NCBI GenBank assembly: GCA_005808505.1
Contig: SYLX01000084.1
Location: 1 to 36,798, forward strand
Direction of reading: 5' to 3'
From: Bdellovibrionales bacterium
Lineage (GTDB): Bacteria; Bdellovibrionota; Bdellovibrionia; Bdellovibrionales; JAMPXM01
DNA length: 36,798 bases
The notes beneath the pieces are model-generated. The model made no database searches. It worked only from the letters and a program-made list of their open reading frames with translations, and was not told where the DNA came from. Each line of letters starts with the position of its first letter. The stretch's first letter is position 1. This document shows positions 14,327 to 22,054 of this stretch, in pieces. The position numbers were made by a program, and so were the translations under genes.

Positions 14327-16492
14327 ATGAAGCTTGTTGCAAAAAGTTTCGTTGGTCTGTCGTTTGTCTCACTCTTGTCTGCTTGCGGATCCTCAACAAG
14401 CTCGCCGTCTCCTGACGCAAAGCCACTCCCGCAAGTCTCTTGCTCCGAAATACTCACGTCTTCCGATATCGAAACTTTCGTTTCTGCGCAGTCTGCGCAA
14501 CACGTTTCAAGTATCCGCGGGCAGCAGCGAGAGGCTTGCTTGCGCGACGACGGATCTGTTGGCGAAGGCTTCCGCAAATTGGAGCTTGGCGCGCCCTTCG
14601 TGATCAACGGTACTTACTCCATCCATGATGACGTCGGCGGTTTGCAGCTCGATTTTCCAATTGAAACCAGGCCCGTCGACGAGAGCCTTGTTTCATCGAT
14701 TCAAGCTGCTGTGAGAAAGAAAGCAAGCGTGACAGAGACGCGGGCGCAATTCGAAACTATGGTTCTGGGCGATCTGCCTGAAGTGCACTTCCAAGTTCTC
14801 GATGCTGAAGAACCAATTGAAGACGAGCCAGTCGCAAAAGTTTTACGTCTTTACATCCCATCGAGTCTTCGCGCAGCCTTCTTAAAAAGAGCCCGCGAGT
14901 TTCAAGCTGGCTCCAATCAGTTCTCTCTCTACGCGTTTGCAAATCCTGAGACGAGCTCGATCGCGGCGGCGCAAGCCAAAGTCGGAGAGCCTGTATTTCT
15001 TGGTCCTGCGAGCACGGTTTCCGTCAGCCATTACTTAAATGATCTCTGGGTCCGGATTCAGCAAACACCCGGAGCTGCAAGTGATCGTGAAATTCCCTTC
15101 GCTTGGATGAGTAAAGCGCGCGTTTGGTGGCCGAACCTCAAGCTTCAGCCTTCCGATGCGCAACGTGATTGGGCCTCGGCTTGGCAAGCGGCCAATGGGC
15201 TTTGGAATCCACCAACAACACGAACCCACGCGCTCGGCGCGAAAAGCGCAATTGAGGCTTTAAACTTCCTTTTAACGCTTGATCCGAGCCACCCGGCGAA
15301 AGCGCAAAAAGAAAAACTCGCACAACTCGCACCATTCGTCGGCGCGCAAGAAGAGCAGCAGTTCAACGAACTCATGGAACTCAATAGCTACGGGCCGACA
15401 CGTGAAGCTTTGCTTTTTAAAACCGCGGAAAAGCTGAAAGTTCATTGGCCTACGCACAACGAGATCTGGCGCGCGACAAAAGAACTGTGCGCTCAGGCCA
15501 AATTCAACGAACAGAAGATCAACAGCGTCTTCACCCTCGCCGAGTGGATGAGAAACTTTGATCCCCAAGGAGCATTTGAGGAAGCCTCACGCCTCGTATT
15601 AAAACTCAACCTGACCCACACGCAGGCCGAAGGCTTAAAAGAGTTTTACCGCTTTCTCGTGAGAAACAAAGTCGATCGTACAGTTGCGTATGCTAAATCA
15701 ATCGAAATCGTTGCCGAGCGCCGCTTAGCCGGATCGCAGTTTGAAGGTTACCGCGCCACTCTTGAAGCTTTACTGCCAACATCGTTCGCGCCCGTTGCCT
15801 TCGAGAAGGCTGAAGACTATTCCGTCGCGCGTGCTCTCGAGCTTCGAAAAGTACGGGCTCTCGTTGCCGTCTTTAATTGGATCTATTCGACGGACTCTAA
15901 AAACCAAGCCCTCGCGAAGGCCGAAGAATACGTTTTCATCCGTGGACTCGATGCCGAGCGTACGCTTCTTCTCAGAAACGTCGGCGCGTGGTTGAGCAAG
16001 ACGGATTATAAAAACTGGGCGATTCAGAAAGCTGAAGAATACATCATCGAGAAGCGTCTCAGCGAAGAGCAGATCGGTTCGCTTCGTTCGGCTTATAATT
16101 GGTTGATCTACATTTCCACGAAAGCGCTCGCTAAAGCGGAAGAGTACGCCATTGAACGAAAGATTACGCAGTCTCAGATCGAGCAGCTCAGCCAAACCGA
16201 ATCTTGGTTGAGAACAACTCCTTTTAAAGCACAAGCTCTCGCCAAAGCTGAGCGATACGTTTTTGAACTTCGTCTCTCGCGCCAACAAACAGAATTTTTG
16301 GAAATCGCCTACATTTGGATTCGCGACAAGATCGCGATCAGCGAAGCCGTTGCGCGCGTTGAGCGATACGTCATCGAAAAAGGTCTAGATCCGGCGAAGT
16401 TTCAGCTGCTGCGCGAAGAGTTCACAAAGGCAAAATCGGCCGGTGAACCTACGCCCTTGGCCAAAGCCGAGAAAGCTGCAAATTTAAACTAA
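14327..16492 (+). CDS. Large lipoprotein with tandem 37-residue helical repeats
   Basis: The 721-residue protein starts with a lipoprotein signal (lipobox LSAC, Cys20), chosen because GGGGAG lies just upstream of the ATG at 14327. Residues ~35-380 form a unique region with no recognised family. From ~416 to the end there is a regular array in which the motif A-x-x-KAE-x-Y recurs at residues 416 (weak), 454, 491, 528, 565, 600, 637, 674 and 710. Each is followed by EKRLS-x-x-Q, then L-x-x-AY-x-WL, with a spacing of 35-38 residues. The consensus predicts two helices per repeat but lacks the TPR positions (no W4-G8-Y11-P32 pattern) and the Sel1 glycine pattern. The protein probably sits on the periplasmic face of a membrane as a scaffold. 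Its function is unknown. Confidence 0.72.
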   Translation: MKLVAKSFVGLSFVSLLSACGSSTSSPSPDAKPLPQVSCSEILTSSDIETFVSAQSAQHVSSIRGQQREACLRDDGSVGEGFRKLELGAPFVINGTYSIHDDVGGLQLDFPIETRPVDESLVSSIQAAVRKKASVTETRAQFETMVLGDLPEVHFQVLDAEEPIEDEPVAKVLRLYIPSSLRAAFLKRAREFQAGSNQFSLYAFANPETSSIAAAQAKVGEPVFLGPASTVSVSHYLNDLWVRIQQTPGAASDREIPFAWMSKARVWWPNLKLQPSDAQRDWASAWQAANGLWNPPTTRTHALGAKSAIEALNFLLTLDPSHPAKAQKEKLAQLAPFVGAQEEQQFNELMELNSYGPTREALLFKTAEKLKVHWPTHNEIWRATKELCAQAKFNEQKINSVFTLAEWMRNFDPQGAFEEASRLVLKLNLTHTQAEGLKEFYRFLVRNKVDRTVAYAKSIEIVAERRLAGSQFEGYRATLEALLPTSFAPVAFEKAEDYSVARALELRKVRALVAVFNWIYSTDSKNQALAKAEEYVFIRGLDAERTLLLRNVGAWLSKTDYKNWAIQKAEEYIIEKRLSEEQIGSLRSAYNWLIYISTKALAKAEEYAIERKITQSQIEQLSQTESWLRTTPFKAQALAKAERYVFELRLSRQQTEFLEIAYIWIRDKIAISEAVARVERYVIEKGLDPAKFQLLREEFTKAKSAGEPTPLAKAEKAANLN

Positions 16493-16601
16493 AGAAAGCG
16501 CCCGACAAAAGTCGTCACTCGCAGCTAGCCGTCTATTAAGGCGAAAAAGGGAACTGTACACTATCCTCATCGACCTAACGTAAAAGGCTTGAGGTTAATC
16601 G

Positions 16602-17168
16602 ATGTCAGTTCCTGATTCGCAGGAAGGTGCGTCCTTTGCTCGGCTCGCGGACTTTATCCGCGAGACTTCGCGTGCGCACCTTGCGCAATTTGCGAAGTTG
16701 AAGGCCGCAGCGCTTTCCGAGATCAGCGCGGACCGGCCGGTCCTAGCCCACTGGATCTCGCTTATCCTGATTTCCGGTAAACAAGTTCGCATTACTTTTC
16801 GTATTCATTTTCATACGGCGGCCGCACGCGAATTGGCGAGTGGTGCTTTCTCGGCGCCGACGACGAAAGTTTCGAGCGAACAAGCACACGATTTTGCGAA
16901 AGAATTCTGCAACTTCTGCGCGGGCCGTATCAAGCATCTGCTGACGGCAAACGGATACGAAGTAGGGATCAGCCTGCCGCTGACGATGCGCGGTTTTGAT
17001 CAAGTCTTCGAAGAGCCATCGGGTGAGACGTACGCTTTCGAAGACCGGTGGATGATCGTCGGGGACCGGGAAACGATCTTTTGCTCGACGCTCATTGAGT
17101 CCGCGAATCCACTCGCGATCACCAAGATCCCGAGCCTCGACGAGACAGGTGAGGTCAGCTTCTTATGA
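16602..17168 (+). CDS. CheC/CheX-family phosphatase-like protein
   Basis: CheC/CheX/FliY phosphatases dephosphorylate chemotaxis response regulators. The 188-residue protein has the family's catalytic signature: Asp97-x3-Glu101-x2-Asn104, followed 22 positions later by Pro126, within DFAKEFCNFCAGRIKHLL and GYEVGISLPL. This is within one residue of the published D/S-x3-E-x2-N-x22-P pattern. Only one such motif is present, as in CheX. The N-terminal ~90 residues are a helical lead-in plus the first sheet half. The ATG follows GAGG. The stop overlaps the kinase start (ATGA), so the protein is made together with its probable cognate kinase. No flagellar or CheW/CheB genes are nearby. Confidence 0.72.
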   Translation: MSVPDSQEGASFARLADFIRETSRAHLAQFAKLKAAALSEISADRPVLAHWISLILISGKQVRITFRIHFHTAAARELASGAFSAPTTKVSSEQAHDFAKEFCNFCAGRIKHLLTANGYEVGISLPLTMRGFDQVFEEPSGETYAFEDRWMIVGDRETIFCSTLIESANPLAITKIPSLDETGEVSFL

Positions 17169-19747
17169 AGGAAACTCTCACGGATCTGCTCGCGACCAAT
17201 CGGATCGTGAGTCTACTTGAAGCCACGAAAAACTTGGGCGATTCGATTACCGACCATTTGCCCGGAGTTTTCGCCTTTATTGATTCCGATGGTTCGATTC
17301 TTCGAGGGAACATCGGGCTCGCCGAAATTCTTAACGTTGATCTAGAGAAACTCGTCGAAAAAAAGTTCTCCGAGATTTTTGAGAATGACAGCTGGTCAGC
17401 GTTTCGCCTGTGGCTGGATCAGCTCCGACCTGGCCGCGATGTGATGGAGTTCGAGCTTGCCATTGATCGCGCCGACCGCACGTCGGTTCCTTATCTGTGG
17501 GAGCTTGCGCGCATCGAGGTGAGCTCGAAGAGCGCCAATAAAGTGTACTTTCGCGTCGTCGGTCGTGACATCACCGAGTTGCGAGCCAAAGAGCGTAGGC
17601 TTTCGGAGATTTACTCAAGTCTCCCGATCGGTCTTTTGACCGTCAACAGTCAGGGTGTGATCGAATCACTTCTCTCTGAGCAAGTAGCAAGCCTCCTCGA
17701 CCAGGAGCATCTTGTCGGACAAAGCGTTCGCGAAATTCTTTTCGAGCCAGGATGGGGCAAGCTAAGCGACGCTGAGAGAAAAGCGGTTACGTCACTTCTG
17801 ACGATCTTCGGCAGTGACGTCGACGAGTTCCAAGTCATGAAGGGATTTTTCCCTCAACAGATCTTCATGCCAAACCCAACTTCTCCTCACGGTGGGAAGT
17901 GGCTCGGAGTTTCCTATCAGCCACTCGTAAAAAACGAAAAAGTTGAACGGCTCTTTATCAGCCTCGAGGACCGTACGGCCGCCGTTATCGCAAAGGAAGA
18001 ACGAGACCGAGCCCGCGCACAGGAAGAAGAATCTGTTCGCCGAATCCTTGAAGTAAAAAGATGTCCTTCGAAGCTTGCCCCCTTGATGTATCGAGAACTC
18101 GATAACTTCGCTAATCGCATAAACGAACAATTCCGAAAAGGCGATTTGCGCGCAACTCTCAATTTGCTCCACGGATTGAAGGGGAACGCAAGGATGGCGG
18201 GCTTTGCTCATCTTGGCGGAGTCGTTCACCATCTTGAGTCCGAGATCGGTAAGGCGAAAGAGCAAACTGGTTTTGAACTCAAAGCTTTTTCCGGAAGTTT
18301 CGATCAAATTCAAAACGAGATCTACGAGCTTCGGCGAATGATGATCGCTGTTCACAACGTTCAGTCGAGCAATTCAAACGATCACTTGGCGCGGACACTG
18401 CAGAAGCTCTACGCCAAGTTCACGGCCCTCAGCGGGACCGCTCGCGATGCGGGCTCTATCGTAGCACTTGAACGCGCTGATTGGGCGATTCGAAGCACGG
18501 GGCGCACGCCGATCAACGAAGTAAAAGACATCATCTCAAGCCAAGTCGAGAGTGCAGCAAAAGAAGCGAAGAAAAAAGCTTCACTCCGTTGGGTTAGCGA
18601 AGATCTCAAGCTCGACTCCGATTCGCGCGATCTTTTGATCGAAGCACTTACGCATCTCTCAACCAATGCGGTTGCTCACGGAATCGAAGATCCGGAGGCG
18701 CGCAAAGTCGCCGATAAACCCGAAGTCGGCTTGGTCCAAGTGAGCGTTCGCGACGACGGCACTCGTTTGCACGTTCGCTTTGCTGACGATGGGCACGGGA
18801 TCGATCCCGTTGTGATCAAGCTTGCCGCGCTCAAAAAGGGGCTCGCGACGCAAACTGAGCTCGCGGCGATGGATTCAGAACAGATCATGCAGCTCATTTT
18901 TGCGCCTGGTTTTTCGACGGCTTCAACCGTCACGCAGCTCAGCGGTCGGGGTGTCGGGCTTGATGCCGTAGCCTCCGCCGTAAAACGGCTGGGCGGCTCG
19001 ATTCAGGTTCGCTCGTTCCCAGGAACAGGTAGCGAGTTTCTCTTCTCGTTTATGAAGTCTGGTGTACGCGCAGCTCAGAAAAGCTTCGTGGCTCTTGCCG
19101 ATTTCCATAAATCTCTTGAAGCGGCAGTAAGCTACCAGCGAGATGAAGAGAAGCTTCAAATTGAAATCGCTAAGCCTCAAGGGCTCTCGCAGCGATCAGG
19201 ACTTCTTCTGATCGATCGTGCGCAGTCGCTCGTTGCGGTAACAAATTTCTTTGGATCGTTAAGCGAACGGGGAGCGGTGGACGTGCAGCTCGATGTTGGT
19301 GAGCGGGGAGAAGTTCGCTACATCGCTTCGACGGCCAAAGATCGACCCAGCCTTGTTCCGAACGAATACGAATGGCTTCGTGAAACGGCTGAGTCTTGGT
19401 TGAAAGCGAACTCTGGCTCTTATGCACCTAAAGCTCAGGGTGCTGAGATTTACCTTGGCCGCATCTTTACGGAAGCCGAACTTCCTTGCGTAACCTTCCA
19501 CGCGGAAGAAGGTCTCGATCAGAACGCATTTGAGACCACGACGGATCTTGCGATGGAACTCGCAGGCATTCTCGGTGTGCAGGTTGAACTACCGGACGAA
19601 CACAACGGCCGAGCGGACGCGATCGCGATTCTCATCGTGAAAGGAAAGCGGCCCAACGCTCGCCAACTCCAGATTCCGGTTGGCGCAACGACGGGTGAAA
19701 TCAAAGACGTCATCATCAGCGCCATCGACCGAATCCTTGGACTTTGA
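17165..19747 (+). CDS. Hybrid PAS-PAS-Hpt-CheA-type histidine kinase without a CheW domain
   Basis: The 860-residue protein has no membrane segment and is cytoplasmic. From the N-terminus it has a PAS domain (~27-140, with FRVVGRDITELRAKE at the end), a second PAS (~145-275), and an Hpt domain (~300-395) with the phospho-acceptor LLHGLKGNARMAGF (His336). A helical linker (~405-475) is followed by a CheA-like ATPase (~480-630): N box HLSTNAVAHGIED (498-510), G1 DDGHGID (541-547), F box FAPGFSTAS and G2 GRGVGLDAV. The final ~220 residues are not a recognisable CheW-like domain. It is translationally coupled to the CheX-like gene. It probably autophosphorylates at His336 and feeds an unlinked receiver. 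A terminator follows. Confidence 0.85.
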   Translation: MKETLTDLLATNRIVSLLEATKNLGDSITDHLPGVFAFIDSDGSILRGNIGLAEILNVDLEKLVEKKFSEIFENDSWSAFRLWLDQLRPGRDVMEFELAIDRADRTSVPYLWELARIEVSSKSANKVYFRVVGRDITELRAKERRLSEIYSSLPIGLLTVNSQGVIESLLSEQVASLLDQEHLVGQSVREILFEPGWGKLSDAERKAVTSLLTIFGSDVDEFQVMKGFFPQQIFMPNPTSPHGGKWLGVSYQPLVKNEKVERLFISLEDRTAAVIAKEERDRARAQEEESVRRILEVKRCPSKLAPLMYRELDNFANRINEQFRKGDLRATLNLLHGLKGNARMAGFAHLGGVVHHLESEIGKAKEQTGFELKAFSGSFDQIQNEIYELRRMMIAVHNVQSSNSNDHLARTLQKLYAKFTALSGTARDAGSIVALERADWAIRSTGRTPINEVKDIISSQVESAAKEAKKKASLRWVSEDLKLDSDSRDLLIEALTHLSTNAVAHGIEDPEARKVADKPEVGLVQVSVRDDGTRLHVRFADDGHGIDPVVIKLAALKKGLATQTELAAMDSEQIMQLIFAPGFSTASTVTQLSGRGVGLDAVASAVKRLGGSIQVRSFPGTGSEFLFSFMKSGVRAAQKSFVALADFHKSLEAAVSYQRDEEKLQIEIAKPQGLSQRSGLLLIDRAQSLVAVTNFFGSLSERGAVDVQLDVGERGEVRYIASTAKDRPSLVPNEYEWLRETAESWLKANSGSYAPKAQGAEIYLGRIFTEAELPCVTFHAEEGLDQNAFETTTDLAMELAGILGVQVELPDEHNGRADAIAILIVKGKRPNARQLQIPVGATTGEIKDVIISAIDRILGL

Positions 19748-19765
19748 TCGTTCGCAAAGGCCAAA

Positions 19766-19793
19766 AAAAAGGGGCTCTTTCGAGCCCCTTTTT
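19766..19793. terminator. Bidirectional intrinsic terminator
   Basis: AAAAAGGGGCTC and GAGCCCCTTTTT pair perfectly around TTTC. The site lies between the convergent kinase and speA genes, and the flanking A and T runs make it effective on both strands. Confidence 0.9.
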
Positions 19794-19803
19794 AGAATCA
19801 AAT

Positions 19804-21867
19804 TTATTCCGGATCTTCGAGGTAAGTGTAGCCTGAAAGGCCTTCCTCGTAGTGACGCATGAGAAGCTTCGCTTCTTGCTTCGAGATCGTTCCGCGAAGG
19901 ATCGACTCTTCCGAAGCTTTGCGAATGCTTTCGATCAGCTCTGGGCGATTGTACTGAACGTAGCTCAGAACTTCCGTGACCGTGTCACCTTCCACTACGT
20001 GATCAACCGTGTAACCAGAGCTTGTCACCGTGATGTGAACGGCGTCGGTGTCACCAAAGAGGTTGTGCAAATCGCCCAAGATCTCTTGGTAAGCGCCAAC
20101 GAGGAAGACGCCCATGTAGTAGGGATCTTTTTCGTTCAGCTCGTGAACTTCGAGGGCCGTTTTCTTATCCGTCTGGTGCGTACCACCTGAATCGATGAAC
20201 TGGCCGATCTTACCGTCAGAATCGCATGTCATATCGACGAGGATCGCGCGACGAGTGGGCTTTTCGTTCAAGCGATGAATCGGGAGGACGGGGAAGAGTT
20301 GTCCCACCGCCCACGAGTCAGGCATCGACTGGAAGACGGAGAAGTTACAGAAGTAGGTATCCGAGAGAAGCTCGCGCAGAGTCTCGGCGAGATCTTGCGA
20401 GTCTTCCATGTTGCGCGTGATCTTTTCCATCTTCGTCAAGATCACCCAGCAAAGGTTCTCGGCCTTCGCGCGTTGCTCAAGGCTCAAGATGCCGAACGTG
20501 AAGAGTTGAAGGATCGTTTCCTTCGCGTGCATGACGTCGTGGTAGAACTCGTGGATGTTATTCTCGTTTACCTTCTCGTAGATGTAAGCGAGATCCTGAA
20601 CCACGCGGTGATCGTCTTTCGACAACGATGTTGCGGGCTCTTTCTTTTGAACTTCGTTGATGCCGAGAACGTTGAAGATCAAAGCCGAGTGATGCGCAAC
20701 CAGCGCACGACCAGCTTCGGTCACGATTGTCGGGTGCGGAACGTTCTTCTCGTCACAAACGCTTTGAATAAGCGACACGACGTCGTTCGCGTACTCTTGC
20801 TCCGTGTAGTTGATCGAACTGTCGGAAGATCCCGAGCCATCGTAATCGACGCCGAGACCGCCGCCTACGTCGATGTACTTCAAACGCGCGCCCATCGAAT
20901 AGAGTTCTGTATAGAAGCGCGTTCCTTCTTTGAGGCTTCCTTTAACCGACGAGATCGACGAGATCTGGCTGCCGATGTGGTAGTGGAGAAGCTCAAGGCT
21001 ATCGAGCATGTTTTCTTTTTTGAGAAGCTCAACGCAGTCGACGATTTCAAGCGGAGTCAGACCGAACTTCGAGCGATCGCCAGAAGAGTCGATCCACTTT
21101 CCCGAGCCTTTCGTGAAGAGCTTTGCGCGCAAACCGATCTTGGCGTGCGTGTTAAACTTCTTCGCGGCTTCGATGATCATCGGAAGCTCAGACATCCGGT
21201 CAACGACGATGATCGTGTTGCGGCCGAGCTTCTGCGAGAGCAAAGCTGTTTCGATGTACTCTTGATCTTTAAAGCCGTTACAGATGATGAGCGCGTCTTG
21301 CGTGTTCATCATCGCGAGAACGACGAGAAGTTCAGGTTTTGATCCGCACTCAAGACCGAGGCGCGCGTGGTGACCGAACTTCACGAGTTCTTCCACCAAG
21401 TGGCGCTGCTGGTTGACCTTGATTGGATAAACGCCCTGATAGCGGCCTTTGTAGCCGTTATCTTCGATCGCTTTTACGAACACGTTGTTCAAAAGCTCGA
21501 TGCGCGATTTTGTGATGTCGGGAAAACGAATGAGCATCGGGACTTGGATACCGCGCTCTTGGAGATCTTGCGTAAGTTCGAGAAGGTCAACTTTTGCGCC
21601 TTCAGCTCCGTGGGGAGTGACGACGATATTGCCTTTTTCGTTGATGTCGAAGAAGCCGGAGCCCCATCCATCAACGCGGTAGAGTGACTTGCTGTCTTCA
21701 GTCGTCCAACCGGCGTCATCACCGGAACCGACGGGGTGATGGCTCGTCTGATGACTAGTCGTCTGAGCATGAAGGTTTGTAACTGAACTTGGATTCGTGC
21801 CGGCTCCTGCCGATGCGGAACCAGAACGCGTGCTGCTAACAGAACCTCGTGCTTCGTACTCTGCCAC
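19804..21867 (-). CDS. speA: Biosynthetic arginine decarboxylase
   Basis: SpeA converts arginine to agmatine with pyridoxal phosphate, the first step of the agmatine route to putrescine. The protein has the family plan: WTTEDSKSLYRVDGWGSGFFDIN at the start of the core, the PLP lysine in GVYPIKVNQQ (about residue 150), LHYHIGSQISS, the PLP-phosphate glycine motif YIDVGGGLGVDYDG, TEAGRALVAHH, and the partner-site block DTYFCNFSVFQSMPDSW. About 687 residues from GTG 21867. That start is favoured because GGGGGG lies upstream; TTG at 21885 is the alternative. The first ~50 residues are a low-complexity Ser/Thr/Gly/His extension not seen in the core family. It lies 187 bp downstream of leuS on the same strand. 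Confidence 0.93.
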   Translation of the reverse strand: MAEYEARGSVSSTRSGSASAGAGTNPSSVTNLHAQTTSHQTSHHPVGSGDDAGWTTEDSKSLYRVDGWGSGFFDINEKGNIVVTPHGAEGAKVDLLELTQDLQERGIQVPMLIRFPDITKSRIELLNNVFVKAIEDNGYKGRYQGVYPIKVNQQRHLVEELVKFGHHARLGLECGSKPELLVVLAMMNTQDALIICNGFKDQEYIETALLSQKLGRNTIIVVDRMSELPMIIEAAKKFNTHAKIGLRAKLFTKGSGKWIDSSGDRSKFGLTPLEIVDCVELLKKENMLDSLELLHYHIGSQISSISSVKGSLKEGTRFYTELYSMGARLKYIDVGGGLGVDYDGSGSSDSSINYTEQEYANDVVSLIQSVCDEKNVPHPTIVTEAGRALVAHHSALIFNVLGINEVQKKEPATSLSKDDHRVVQDLAYIYEKVNENNIHEFYHDVMHAKETILQLFTFGILSLEQRAKAENLCWVILTKMEKITRNMEDSQDLAETLRELLSDTYFCNFSVFQSMPDSWAVGQLFPVLPIHRLNEKPTRRAILVDMTCDSDGKIGQFIDSGGTHQTDKKTALEVHELNEKDPYYMGVFLVGAYQEILGDLHNLFGDTDAVHITVTSSGYTVDHVVEGDTVTEVLSYVQYNRPELIESIRKASEESILRGTISKQEAKLLMRHYEEGLSGYTYLEDPE

Positions 21868-22054
21868 TTCTCGCCAACCCCCCAAAAAGAGAATCGATAA
21901 ATAAAACGTCGAAAATCTAAACGAGATCTGGGGTTGTATACCCAGTAGGCCGTGCGACCTAGAATTTGCTCGCGTCAGGGGGGTCGATTAGTCTCCGCCG
22001 ATCCTTTTGGCCTTCGGAGCTTGCTCCAAGAAGCCGTCGGCGGAGAATGCGCGA

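Noticed and set aside
20275-21342. Long plus-strand frame of 355 codons opposite speA
   Set aside because: It lies wholly antisense to a complete, conserved gene, has a basic low-information composition, and is explained by the codon bias of the opposite strand.
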